64,000 bases of DNA from Papiliotrema nemorosa (GCA_032158125.1 JASKOT010000015.1:248001-312000), one strand, 5' to 3'; counted from the first letter of the stretch, positions 45,629 through 57,327 are shown. The notes: generated by a model from the letters alone, not told the origin. Numbers and translations: made by a program.

Positions 45629-45723
45629 TGCGTGGATGCAGACGATAGATTACAAGCATTCATCACTCCAAAGACAGCCCTATACTCAAAGAAATCATAC
45701 CATAGGAACAATTTTTCCGAACC

Positions 45724-46647
45724 ATGCTTATATTGATCGCCGGCATCACCGGTAACATTGGTCAATACGCTGCTCGCCACGCTCTAGATCTCGGCCACCA
45801 AATCCGTGGTCTTGGTCGGTCCCCGGACAAGCTCGACCCCGCCGATATCGCAAGCTACGAAAGCTTTGTTCAGAGTAAGACATACTATGACATTAAAGCC
45901 CTCGACCGGGCCTGTGCCGGGGTAGACGCAGTCATTTGCGCGTACTCCGGTCTACCAGAACTCCACTTGGATGGCCAACTACTTCTTCTGAGAGCGGCCG
46001 AGAGGGCAGGTGTCAAGCGATTCATGGCGGCGAGCCATAATAATGACTGGCGAAAAGTTCAACCAGGTCAAGTACCCATCTACGATCCTTCTCGAATGTT
46101 TCACGCTCAAGCGGCCTTGACAAGTTCAATCAAACCCTTGCACATTTTCAGCGGGACTTTTGTCGATGTCTTTTTCGGATTAGAAGGACAAGGCGACTTT
46201 ACACCCAACGTCGGTGGGGTTTGGGACCCTCATACAGAGCCCAAAGAGCTGCATGTTTGGGGCACGGGCGATGAGAAATGGTGTTTCACGACGGAAGAGG
46301 ACGGTGGGAAATGGGCCGTCGACTTTGTGACTAGCGATAATGCCGAACAAGGAGGTTTCGTGTCTTTATGTTCGATGTATTTGAGTCTTAACGAGATTCA
46401 ACACACATATGAGGCCGTCAGGGACAAACAGATCAAAATCCTCAGGAGAGGAAGCGTGGAAGATTTGGAAAGGACTGTAGAGGAGAAGAAACGGGGCGCT
46501 GGACATTGGATCGATTGGTTGAGATACGCCTTTGTGCTGTGTTGCGTGAATCGCACGTGGGCTCTAGAAAGGGATGAGTTCCCGAATGTCGCGCTCAGTC
46601 CGCCAACTTCACTTGAAGATTGGTTGAAAAGGCATCCTACGGTGTGA
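45724..46647 (+). CDS. NmrA-like / isoflavone-reductase-like NAD(P)-binding protein
   Basis: Intronless gene of 307 residues, unusual in this intron-rich window. The N-terminal dinucleotide site is LILIAGITGNIGQYAARHAL (G-x-x-G-x-x-G). RGLGRSPDKL follows at the second strand, where an Arg favours NADP(H). AGVDAVICAYSGLPELHLDG and AAERAGVKRFMAASHNNDW match the NmrA/PCBER family. The catalytic Lys position typical of isoflavone reductases is not evident. The C-terminal half (EKWCFTTEEDGGKWAVDFVT, VEDLERTVEEKK) resembles fungal NmrA-like reductases of secondary or aromatic metabolism. The substrate is unknown. Lack of introns may reflect retroposition or transfer, but composition is not obviously different from its neighbours. 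Confidence 0.85.
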   Translation: MLILIAGITGNIGQYAARHALDLGHQIRGLGRSPDKLDPADIASYESFVQSKTYYDIKALDRACAGVDAVICAYSGLPELHLDGQLLLLRAAERAGVKRFMAASHNNDWRKVQPGQVPIYDPSRMFHAQAALTSSIKPLHIFSGTFVDVFFGLEGQGDFTPNVGGVWDPHTEPKELHVWGTGDEKWCFTTEEDGGKWAVDFVTSDNAEQGGFVSLCSMYLSLNEIQHTYEAVRDKQIKILRRGSVEDLERTVEEKKRGAGHWIDWLRYAFVLCCVNRTWALERDEFPNVALSPPTSLEDWLKRHPTV

Positions 46648-47534
46648 GAGGGAAGCATCATCTTGCCTGGAGGCGCACATAGTGTCTCTAATGCAACTTT
46701 GCTGTGTCACCGGATCGTTTAATCGGAGTCCACGGCAGCTCCGAGTTGTCTCTCTGAAGAAGCAGGAAATTTCGCCACTGCGTTCAAACGCGCAGCTTGT
46801 ACAGTACTCGTACAGTATACCGTGGTAAGCTGACAGACGCTCACAGTAACATTCGCTTGAGGGTGCTTGCTTTGCCGAGTGACGAATCAGCTGGGGTCCT
46901 ATAATGACTGGTCCATCTGAGGTGAAGCACGTCGAATCGTTACAACCCATCTTGACGCATTGAGACTCAAAATTGCCATCCGTACGTCGCATTCTCCTGC
47001 CTATGTTCGGACCTTGCAAAGAAATGGTGGCTTTGGTCTTCAAGCGGTCTGCGAAAGCAGAGATACTTTCAGGGATGACCTGCGAGGCGTCTGCCGTCTC
47101 TCGGACGCTAAGACATTTTGCGGGACAGCCGCCGGCCATTCCTGTACACAGGCGGATCGAGATCTCGAGTTGTCACGCAGTATTTGCAAAGCTGAGACCA
47201 GAGGACGAGTACCCACGGATCTGCCAGCAGCGCGAGCAGCGCGAAACAGCGACGTCGCGATGGTCGTTGAGATGTTGCTTTGCGACGCTATCTCTCCTTG
47301 CTTTGGGCTCATATGATACATGCCATCTTAAAATGACGGAGGTGATGTTACGAAACGAGTGCACGGCGAACGATGGATGGAGAATCAAGGGAAGGCTTAG
47401 TGATCTTCTCTCCGAAAAGTCTCTAAAGAGAAACCTGGAAGCGAAGCAAGCCAAACGGGATGAGTCAAAAAGACTGTCGATCGAGGTTTATCGGCTAGAC
47501 ACATGAGCAAGAGGTGCGGGAAAAAAGTCTCGAC
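46648..47534 (+). other. Convergent intergenic region, 887 bp
   Basis: Lies between the NmrA-like stop and the SKP1 stop. Open frames of up to 177 codons occur on both strands, but they have no recognisable domains, no intron structure and no resemblance to each other. I treat the region as noncoding. Confidence 0.45.
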
Positions 47535-48537
47535 TCACTCCTCTGCCCACTCGTTCTCTCTTCGGATTTGCTCTTCCTCCTCAGGTGTGAAACTGGAAGC
47601 ATGAGTATCCGATGCTTAGGTGCATCGATGTGCTCACTCGTTCTGAATGTTGAAGAGGGTTCGGATCTGCTCGGGGGTCTTGCCCTTGATCATGTTCCTG
47701 CGATGTGAGTGTTTATTTTGATGATACAGGCAAAGCGGGAGCTTACGCAACCTAATCGTCAGCATGCACACTAAGCACACCAAGGCAGAGAAGCGCTTGT
47801 AGGCGGGAAGAAACATGGTCGGAAAAGACGCAAGAGACTTACAGTCTTGCATCCAACATCACTGCATGATTAGCGGTGCCCCAAGAAGCAGGGAAACATA
47901 TTGAGTAGCACAGAGAAGAGCTAAGAATAACGCCAGGTATAGATGATGAGATGGTTGAGGGAAGGATTGTTGAAGTATACTCACAGGAGAGGCTTGATAT
48001 CTAGGTAGTTGGCAGCCAAGATGATCTCGAACAGCATTTCTTGATCGACCTGAAAGGATTAGCCATGCATTGATCATAGCAGGACGGACCTGGATAAACC
48101 TGCCAGTCAGCTCAGTCTCTTTGAACATTGAATGATGACCGAGGAGGCCACCACGTGACGTACCTCGAATCCCACTCTCCAATTTCTGCAGTTCGCTTCC
48201 TCGAGTCATCCGCATCCGTTTCTGGGGCTGGCAAAGGCTCGTTTTTGTGGTGATCACAGTATTCGAGCACTTTAGCCATGACCGAGGAAGAGACATTGGG
48301 CAAAGGAATGGGTTCATCCTGAGACGGCAGGTCTGTGCGTAAGCGTCAGGCCCTCGATCAACGCCAAGGTGTCGAGCCATAACGCGTCGTCGGAGATCTG
48401 TTGATTGACGTAAAACGACATTCACCTTCCAGCATCGACTTGATAAGGACCGACCTCTCTGCTACCTTCTTCTCGACGGTGAACTGCTCATCATCCGAAG
48501 TGGTAAGGATGACTGTATCTTTCTTCTCGGCGGACAT
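47535..48537 (-). CDS. SKP1: SCF ubiquitin ligase adaptor Skp1
   Basis: Bridges cullin-1 and F-box proteins; also found in kinetochore CBF3 in yeast. The start at 48537 gives [20 protein letters not shown] and [17 protein letters not shown]. Next come [20 protein letters not shown] and [20 protein letters not shown], then [20 protein letters not shown]. The F-box-binding C-terminal helices include [20 protein letters not shown], with the end ENEWAEE (stop at 47535-47537). The whole Skp1 fold is present, split by about six short introns. The length of about 165 residues is normal. It is divergent from the Zn2Cys6 gene. Confidence 0.95.
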
Positions 48538-49258
48538 GATGCGATCTATAGAGAGTCAGCGGAAGGGCGAAGTCGATGCAAGTCAGTCTACCAACTTGTT
48601 GAGAGCGTGTCTGAAGAAAGAATAAGGAGGGCGATGAGGGAAAACAATGGCTGCAAAGGGAGAGATGATGGGATTAGCGACAACAATGGGTCGGTGATGA
48701 GGGGCAGGCGATCCTTGCCGGTGTTGGCGTGCCTAGTGAGATGGAGGGGACTATGATGTTAGGCCTGCGCGTGGCAATCATCCGGGGCAATTCCTGCGCC
48801 GACTCGATGCGCCGCCCTTCATTGTCGTGGAGGCCACTGGTCACCCTCGCACCTTCTTGCATCGATCTACTCTATAGCTCTCGACTACATCGAGGCAAGC
48901 AGCTATTCGGACCAGATAACAACACCATCTCGCCTTTCCCTCTGCCACGGTTTGAAAGGGCAAGGGAGACACGGCTCCGCTCGACTCGGAATTCGCCGAA
49001 CACTGTCAGCCTCCACCCAGTCTTCCCCTCCACCTGAATGAGATTGATTCGCAAATCCTATTCTCGATTATTGTTTGATCGTCATTCTTCGGCCCCGCTC
49101 TTCCAACAGGTCACCCAGATGGACTTCGACATATAAGCCGTGTTGCGCAGTGGCAGTCTTCTTGGTGGTACACGATCGCCTAATATAATTTGCGCCCTGT
49201 AGATCTTGGTCGAGCAGACCCCTTGGTGCAACCTTCGATCGACCAGATACCGTATTCG
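48538..49258 (+). other. Divergent promoter region, 721 bp
   Basis: Lies between the SKP1 and Zn2Cys6 start codons. The last 120 bp may hold an upstream exon or 5' UTR of the factor. No other gene is supported. Confidence 0.45.
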
Positions 49259-52200
49259 ATGTATAACGGTCGACCACCGCCTGGATACCCCTCGCAGGGC
49301 TTTGGATATCCGCCACCTGAACCTCAACCGGGATGGATGTCGACCTATCTCCCGCCAGACCAACAACCGAATGGCTACACGGCGCGCCCTGCTCCTCCTG
49401 ACCCTTCTATGAACCCCACATCGCTCGCTCTGCCCGACTGGTACCACGCTCAACCTGCATCTGGTCCTTCCTCCCAACCATATAATCCGCCAGCTTTCAC
49501 AAATGGCAATTATCCAGCTCAACCTCCACCTGCGCCCAGCTATCGAGGCTCCATATCGTCACCTCCTGCTGGTACTAGTGCGACGCCAGAGAATGTCGAG
49601 CCGAAATCGGAGAAAGTCGAGAAGTCAGACAAGGAGAAAGTAGCAGTCAAGAAGAGACGTAAAAAGACAGAGGATACCACTAGTCCTGCCGATGGGGACA
49701 AGGAGAGTCAAAGGGACCGTGAGAAACGGACAAAAACAGGAAGAGCATGTGATGCTTGTGTAAGCTTGAATTCAAGGGTCGATCGAGCCCGGTGGCTGAC
49801 GGTACAGAGGACGAAGAAAATTAGATGTGATATCCTCGCGCCGGGAGAGAGGCACGACGGGGAGGAGCCTCAACCAGTTTGTGCACATTGCAAGCATGCG
49901 GGATTGGAGTGCACTTTCTACATGCCCATAACGGAAACGCGTTTCAAGAAGCGGAAGTCTGTTCGTGAGTAACTGAACATCGTTTTTTGCTGGAATATGA
50001 GCTGAGCAATGCAGGGGAGGAGAATGGAGACATAACGAGTCTAAATAATGCTTTGATGACAGAAGGCACGACCTCACCATATGATGAGAGTCGTCCGAGA
50101 GAAGTGCCTGTCCGGATGGAGGGTCAGTGATCTGCCATGTCTCGGGAACTTATGCCTTAGTAGGACCCACGTCTTTGTCCTTTTTACTTCAGACGTCACT
50201 GCCGGCCGGGGTTTCCGAAGCGTATGATTTACGCGAGCACAACAAGTGGGAAGTGTCCGAAGATGGGACTGGCATGATTCGTGTTTCGGCTCCTCCTACT
50301 GCGAATGCCCTTGGAGATGCCTCGGGAGACGATAGGGGCCATAATCGACTCCAGAAACCAGTCTTGTCCGCAAAGACCATGTCGGAACTGGTCAACGAGT
50401 ATTTCGACCACATCGCACCCCTCTTTCCGGTAGTTTCCAAGGCAGATTTCACCTCGAAACCCAACGTCAGCCCATTGTTGCTATACGCCATATGTGGTCT
50501 TGGTGCAACGAGGAGAAGGTTTCCACGAGAAGTCTTTGCCGGTGTTCGAGGCGTAATCAACGGTTTGTTGCGCTCGAATGACATTCTCAGTGATGCTCGA
50601 TTTGAGAATGTGCAGGCACTGGTGAGTTTTTCCAAAAGGAATTTGAGCTGATTCCAAGCTCTTGCTTGCGCAAGTCGGCGACCTCCATGCTCAGCCCACT
50701 GCGGCAACGGCTAGTGCTTCTTTGATCCGAATGGCAACAGCAATAAGGATGGCCCAGGATCTCGGACTCCATCGAGAGTCAACGGTTCGCCCACAGACTG
50801 CGGAAGATCTGGCCTTTGTCGAGCTTCGCCGTCGAGTTTGGGCTACGTGTGTTATCATGGATAGGTGGTACGGTGCCGCTCTTGGTATACCGCTATTAGT
50901 GGACATTCTCGACTGCGATGTCCTGCTTCCTGCACCGTACGACATCAGACCAGGCTCGGAACCCTCGGCATGGCCGGTAGACACAAGTTTTCTCGCATTG
51001 TCAGAGCATCTCAAGCTGTCGATACTCATCGGCCGCGTCCTGAAAACGATATACTCTCCCACAGGCCTCAAGAATGCGACAGACGAACAGCTATATAGCC
51101 TGTTGGCTGATATGACATCTTGGATGGATAATCTACCCGAGGAGCTGCGCTTCACGGGACCCTCATCCTCGTACCATTCGGGTACGTTATTTCTTGGCGT
51201 TTTGCCGCACTACCCGTTCACGCTAATGTGTAGGCTTGCTCCATCTCTCCCATACCGCTTTGCAGTTTCTTTTTTGGCGGGTATTCATGCGAATCCAGTA
51301 TACCTGCCCGCCCCATCTCAGCTTTCGACTCCAAGCCGACAACTGGAGTGCCATGGTCCGCTGGTCGACGGAAAGCATCACATGGTTGTCCAAGAACGAT
51401 GAAGCGCTGGACACGTTGTTCATTTACCCTTATACAGGAACATCTTGTGCGTTGATTCAGTATCACACCTGGGCAAGGCGACGTGCTCCCGAAGCACTGG
51501 AGATGTTGAAATTGGTGCAAGATACTGCGACTCGCTGGGAGCGTCTCGTACAGCCTGGTGAGCATAGGTCGATCAATGTGCTGATATGCATGCTGACAAG
51601 ACAGACCAAATGTCAATACGGCGGAAGACTTGCGAGACGATGACCCTCTTGTATGAGGCTGCGCTCAAAACCAATCCCGAAGTCGAGGAACCAAAGGACC
51701 GTCCGATGCCTATCAACCCCACTGCTGGTGTCTCGCCCCGACCCAACGTAGGCAAGATTGTATGGATCAAGGACGAAAGTCGTCCAGCAGGGGGCATCTG
51801 GGTTGCTGCAACCGAGAATGATCGCAAGGAGGGCGGCGTGCCTGCCAAAGATTGTTTGCTCGAGCATGAATTGGAACCTGGGAGTGATCTCGCTCGGAAG
51901 TGGGAGATTGCCAAAGGTCAAGGTGTTGGAGAAGCCATCCACCCTCGAGCAAACCTCGTGCCCTCGCAAATGCCACCTGCTCCCCTTGCCAATTTGCCGG
52001 AGCAGCAAACCATGTCTCAAGCATCACTGCCTGGAGGCATGGTACCTACGATGCCGTTGCAGCCGCCGGTAGATCAAGGAATGTTCATGGATGTGCAGAG
52101 CGCGCCGAACGTGAATCCGCAGATGAACTTTGATGGAATGTTCCCGCCACACATGACGGTGACGGCTCCTGGATCGGAGATGACGGTGAGTTGAGAGGTA

Positions 52201-52377
52201 CTAGCCTAGTGAAGGAGTCTGACGGTGCAGAACTCGGTCGCACAAGCAGATGGGTCGATGATTGACATGTCTTTGCTTGATGGTCTACCCATGAACGGGT
52301 TTGATTTCCCATCATGGGAACAATATTTCCAGGCGATCAATGGGAACGTCTCGGATAACTTTGGTGGATTGCAATAG
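49259..52377 (+). CDS. Zn2Cys6 fungal transcription factor
   Basis: Nuclear DNA-binding regulator. The start MYNGRPPPGYPSQGFGYPPP opens a Pro/Tyr/Gln-rich N-terminus, followed by a Lys-rich segment (VAVKKRRKK). The zinc cluster is split by an intron: RACDAC joined to RTKKIRC, then a 17-residue loop, then CAHCKHAGLEC. This gives six cysteines with an unusually long loop between cysteines 3 and 4. The fungal-specific regulatory domain follows: MSELVNEYFDHIAPLFPVVS, then ATAIRMAQDLGLHRESTV and LRRRVWATCVIMDRWYGAAL (the fungal_trans motif with W-x-x-x-x-x-D-R). The C-terminus is rich in Pro, Gln and Met and ends in an acidic/aromatic activator-like segment, NGFDFPSWEQYF. About seven introns are present. 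The target pathway is unknown. Confidence 0.88.
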
Positions 52378-52524
52378 GCGGTGTCGAGTTGATGCGGGAG
52401 CTGTTACCGGCATTGTTGCCATGCTATAATACGTCTTGACGTCTTTTGCCAGGTGGAGATGTATCCTGCCACAGCATGAACTAGGTGATTTTCATCGCAT
52501 ATCACCATAAATCTCTTGCAATCG

Positions 52525-53190
52525 CTAATTGCACCCCCCTGGGACAGCCTCCACATGCTCCACCTTGACTCCGAGGTCCTTTTCGTACGATTTGAGCGCC
52601 TCGACCTTTTCTGCACTAGCGCTCTTCTCGTCGAATTCATGACCTAGCCACTCGGACGTCAGCTTTCGAGCCAATTCTATCCCGATGACTCTTTGTCCTA
52701 GACACAAGACTTGAGCATTGTTTGACTTGACCAGTCTTTCCACGGAAAACGAGTCGCTAATTGTTAGAGCCGATCGATCTTGAATATGAGGATGAAGTAG
52801 CTCACTGTGCTGTTGATGCTCTTATTCCGGGCTGGTATTAGTCATCCTTCACCTTACCCGTAGTACCAAAGAAGAAACGCACCACCTTATTGGCAGACAT
52901 GGCGACTCCCATTCCTATGCTCAGCTACTCACCCCTCAGGTACGCAAAAGGATCCGCTCACCAGTCCCACAGATCAACAAAGCCCTATCGGCTTTACCCT
53001 CAGCTACGAGTCTCGCGGCCGCAACCCCAATGTGCGGATAAGCCGTATTGAAATCTTCCCCGCCGAGTTTCACCCCGACATCTATAACGTCTGTGACTCG
53101 TGGGTCTTTCGAAAGATCAGATTTAAGAGTATCTTTATATTCGCAGCCTGCATTGTCGCATCCTATGGCGATCCTCCAGGTGGGTGACAT
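52525..53190 (-). CDS. RpiB/LacAB-family sugar-phosphate isomerase
   Basis: The start at 53190 gives [20 protein letters not shown]. Where bacterial RpiB has SDHAG, this protein has CDNAG, with His replaced by Asn. Further family blocks are [26 protein letters not shown] and the active-site strand ALLICGTG, continued after an intron as MGVAMSANK. The C-terminal half has [20 protein letters not shown] and EWLGHEF. About 170 residues in four or five exons. RpiB-type enzymes interconvert ribose/ribulose 5-phosphate; the same family includes galactose-6-phosphate and erythrulose-phosphate isomerases, so the substrate here is open. Most eukaryotes use RpiA instead. Fungal members of this family are known but their roles are little defined. 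Confidence 0.88.
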
Positions 53191-54341
53191 GGCGGAGAGA
53201 CTTTTTGCCCGGTAAAGGTGTAAGCGGCGATAGGGGCGACCGAGCTGAGGTTCGATGTGTTCTGCAGAGGTTGTCGAAGGTACACAGTACTAGTCTCAGT
53301 GTTAAAGTGAGTATGAGCAAGACAAGTATGCGCAAGAGATGGTAACAAGTCAAGAGCTTATACTCATCTGCAGATACCCATTAGGTGTGCATATGCTCCG
53401 CACAGTAGAGCACGATGACCACGAGCGCACTAGGTAGCGCGCTATTAGCCCGGAAGAATGGCATTAGGAGGGTGCATTCCTCGGTGGAATAAGGTGTAAC
53501 TGCTCTTTTACCGGGTAGATGATACTTCCGCCCAATCTCGCTCGGCCCGGGCGGCTCAAGCCGGTCAAGGCTGTTTATACTCGTAAGAGTTAAGAACATG
53601 GAAGTCGAGTCGAAGACTGCTCTCGAGGAATTACAAGAACCAGTCGTGCATCCATTCCATCCGTGTAGCAACATCAAATGTCCATCTGTATGTATGCAAG
53701 GATGATACGTGCTGCCGGTAGCGTGCCCTTGACCGGATCGACGCAGTAGTAGCCAGCCGAAGCCCTGATAAGTCACGTGATTCTAAAAGTTGCTGAAGCT
53801 GTCGGGGAGACTATCAACCTGGAATTCCTGCAACCGTACAGCTGTAGCCTTGTGAGTGCGTCGTGCCGCTTCGACCAAATGTCGATCCTTCGAGGTATTC
53901 ATGGCCCTCTGATGCAAAACATACCCCTCTGATAGACTTGGCTCAGAAACGCTTCAGAGCTATTTTTGGACGCAATGGACTGATAAATCCGACGTCATTT
54001 TGGAAAGATCGCCTCCTTGCTTGTCCGTGACCTTTGGGCAGGGGGTTCGAGCGTTCCTGTGTCGTATTTTCGAGGGGGTTGACCTCGAGACTCTGGCGTG
54101 ACGGGCGATGAGTGTGGACCTGTCCGCAGTAGGTTGGTTGATGAGTTGTGTACCCTACGTCATGTCGTTTGTGATTTGGGGGAATCCACTGTTTGAAACA
54201 TTATTCAAAGGAGAGTTGAACGAGAAACCTCGCCCAGCCGTGTCTCTTCGTCTCCCACTTACCTCTCGCATTTCAATTTGGCGCATACGTGAGAGTTGAC
54301 AGTCATTCACGAGAAGCCAGTCGCCTTTGATCGATTTCAGC
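53191..54341 (+). other. Divergent intergenic region, 1.15 kb
   Basis: Lies between the isomerase and PAP2 starts. No supported coding region. A minus-strand frame of 131 codons (53381-53776) has no domain or conserved pattern. Confidence 0.45.
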
Positions 54342-55834
54342 ATGAGCACGACAACCACCAACGGCCCTCCCACTGTGCCAGAGAAACCTCGACGATCCTT
54401 CTTCTCCCGTCACCAGAATGCACAAAACGGCGCAACGAACAATGGATACGCCGAACAGGGCAATGCAGGGTATACAGAGCAACGAAGAGGATTCATGACT
54501 GGATTCTCGTTTGCTCGTTGGGTTCGACTACATATCATCGATCTGTTGACCATGGCCGCTATGGGTGCGGTCGGACTGGGAGTATATGAAGCGGATCCAG
54601 CACCGTCAAGAAGCTTTCCCGTTTTGTCAGTAGTGCAGAGCTTGGAGGAGTCGAGCTGACGAGTAGCAATGTTGATGGGAGTATCGCATATCCCGAATTT
54701 GCCTATCCTCTTCGAAAGAACATGTAGGCGGTGCTCCCCTGTACGAAACACCCAGGTTGACAAACAGTATTCCTATCTGGCTAGCAGCTCTTCTCGCTTT
54801 CATCTGCCCTTTCGTCTTCTTCGTTTTGTTCCAGCTCAGAATCCGGTCGTTCGATATCCTCCTTGGAACAACGATGGGTCTGCTAGAGTCGCTCAGTAGG
54901 TGTTTCTCTTATATCATCGTGCGGAGGTCTCGCTCACGGGCCAGTCACTGGAGCAGTGTTCCAGGTTTTCCATAAGTGGCTCATTGGCGGGCTCAGGCCT
55001 CACTTCTTAGCCGTATGCAAGCCAGACGTGAGCGCCCTTACTCCAAGCGGAAACGGTTTCCAAAGGATCATGTACAACAGATCCATCTGCACTGGGTCAG
55101 CTTTGTCCCCCGTTTCTAGCTTGCCATAGCTAATACGCAGCGACGTGGATGAGATCAATGATTCGCTGGAGAGTTGGATGTCGGGACACTCGACTGCTGC
55201 GTTTGCGTGAGTTGATTGATGCACCAGGGTGGACAGGGTAGCTTACAATAGCGGCTTCGTCTACCTCTTCTTCTACTTCAACGCTCAGCTCAAGGTCATG
55301 GCGGATCACCGACCTGCGTAAGTAAAGGTTCAACATGTTTGTGGTCTCGCCAACTTTGCAGATACTGGAAGATGATCTTGACCATCGCACCCCTCCTTGG
55401 TGCCTCTCTGATCGCTGCGTCGCTTACCGTCGACGAGTTCCACAATTGGGTGAGCTACCTCAATTTTGAATGCGCACACTAGCTCATATGATCAGTACGA
55501 CTGTCTCGGCGGCGCAGCTACCGGAACTCTCTGCGCTTTTATCGCCTACCGAAAGAACTTTGCAGCCATTTGGGATTTCCGATTCAACCATATTCTCTTG
55601 CCTCGATCAACTTCTTTGGCCCATCGTCATCCCATCAATGAGAATATCAACACTTCTAGGTTCACTTACACCCCTCAGGAGAGTATGATTCAACGGCCGG
55701 TGGCGTCGGAAGGTGAGTGAGAGCGGAGTGGGAGGGGAGTGTCAGGGTATGGTTTGACTGATTCCACAGGTGGCTGGCGACGAGATTGGACCAGCACTGG
55801 AGCTCCGGGAGATGCCACTGTTCTCTCGGTATAG
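54342..55834 (+). CDS. PAP2-superfamily lipid phosphate phosphatase
   Basis: Membrane phosphatase of the Dpp1/Lpp1 type, which removes phosphate from phosphatidate and related lipids. The cytosolic N-terminus (MSTTTTNGPPTVPEKPRRSF) is followed by about six hydrophobic helices, e.g. LHIIDLLTMAAMGAVGLG and PIWLAALLAFICPFVFFVLF. Catalytic motif 1 is KWLIGGLRP (K-x6-R-P), motif 2 is SWMSGHSTAAF (SGH core) and motif 3 is SLTVDEFHNWYD, where the usual SR-x5-H-x3-D has Leu instead of Arg. The helix after it, CLGGAATGTLCAFIAYRKNF, is typical. The C-tail ends GDATVLSV. About nine introns are present. It may still be active, or belong to a fungal subfamily with this substitution. Confidence 0.88.
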
Positions 55835-56111
55835 GTTGGAGCGCGGCTGATTGAGGACTCCTGATGCGGTGTGGATAATGAAAGACTCCTGGTGAGATGA
55901 GCAGGGTATACACGATTACGATTAGTTCAGGTTATAATCCACGATGCAATTGCCCATTCAAAACATCTCTGTCTCCATGGTGCATTCGGTGTATGCTGGG
56001 ATATCTATAACTAGGAACGTCTTTTCCGACCTGTGCTTCCGACAAGTATGTGCAAGCTCACACTGCCCAGGCAGCCAAGTATTGTCCGTTTCAGTCTCTG
56101 CAAAGTCCATT

Positions 56112-57327
56112 TTATCGGTTCGCTCCAAAGTTGGGTTTTCCGTACGAATACTCCATACCGGGTTTCTTGAAACCCTTCTCCGCATCCAACAATGCCTCCT
56201 TTTCCAGTACTGCCCGATGTTCTCCGAGTCTAGCTTGGGCAGGTCGAGATTTGAGATAGGTGTAGACGATAGATCCGACGAGGATGAGCAAGATTGACAT
56301 GATTCGGTTTGCGTTCAAAACATCACCGAAAATCCAGACACCCAGCATGGTTTGGAGGACTGATCGAACGGCCGAGGAGAACATGTGAGTTACGGGGGAT
56401 GTGACTTTGATGGAGAGTAGCCCGGCGATACAGATGAGGAATCCTACGACTCCCTATTTGTCAGCGGTCGAGCACGAAGCGGAGGGGACAGGACTCACAG
56501 TAAGGGTACTACCTGTCACGAAAGCGCGTAAACTGCCTTCTTGTCCTGATACCAGTCTTGCCATACCGCCAACTTCCCCCGAAAAGGCGATAGCGGGGAG
56601 AAGGGAAATTGCGGACAGGGCATTTTGCCAGTAAGCCAAATCGAGAGTCTTTCCATCGACCGATTTGAGTGCCGCTTTGACCAAGACCGCATGGACAGCT
56701 ACCATTGCGGCGGAGAAGACACCGAGAATCATGCCCAGTACCGGTGCTTCGCCCGCCAAGGTAGGGACGGTAGGTGAGGGGTCTACTGCTGGGGTAGAGA
56801 TGAATGGGGCAGGGAGGAAAGCGTAGGTGAATCCCCAGGTGACTAACCCACACGAGGCGATAGTACCCTTTGAAGGCTTCTCCCCCGTCATGAGCGATTG
56901 TAAGACGACCGTCATGGGTAGTGTGAGACCCCTTGCGACTTGGAAATAAGACGCATCGACGAGTTTGAGACAGTAAATGTTGAAGACGAGTCCGACCACA
57001 TTGGCCGTGCAGACTGGGGCGACGGCTAGGATGGTGGAGAATGTCCAGCGGGGAGGGTGAAAGTGGAATCTGTGTGTTGCCGGGAGGAAGGACAGAGCCG
57101 TGAGGCAGACCACAGAGAGGAATAACTGGAGAAGGAGGAAAGTGAGAGGAAGGGAAGAGGTGTTCAACACCCATTTGTTACTGCTTGTCAGTGCCAGCTC
57201 ACTTGAGCAGAACCATGTTTGAATATCGGATTGCCCTCACTCACGTCATGACCATTGTCAGAGCTGCAGACATGTAAAAGACAGTGACGCCGATCACGGC
57301 GCTTGCACTGGAACCAGTATCGGACAT
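56112..57327 (-). CDS. Drug/metabolite-transporter family nucleotide-sugar-type transporter
   Basis: Ten-helix antiporter of the TPT/nucleotide-sugar family in ER or Golgi. The start at 57327 gives MSDTGSSASAVIGVTVFYMS and then AALTMVMT, and an intron leads to NKWVLNTSSLPLTFLLLQ (the N-K-x-x-L-N/F motif of the family). VFNIYCLKLVDASYFQVARG, LTLPMTVVLQSLMTGEKPS, AALKSVDGKTLDLAYWQNAL and KVTSPVTHMFSSAVRSVLQT are the family helices, with GVWIFGDVLNANRI before the last. The cytosolic tail is ALLDAEKGFKKPGMEY and ends FGANR. About three introns. The helix order fits GDP-mannose/UDP-sugar carriers, but the substrate cannot be assigned. Confidence 0.86.

Noticed and set aside
46973..47506. Plus-strand open frame of 177 codons between the NmrA-like gene and SKP1
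   Set aside because: It has no domain, a scattered composition and no introns in an intron-rich genome, and opposite-strand frames of similar length overlap it. Chance is more likely.
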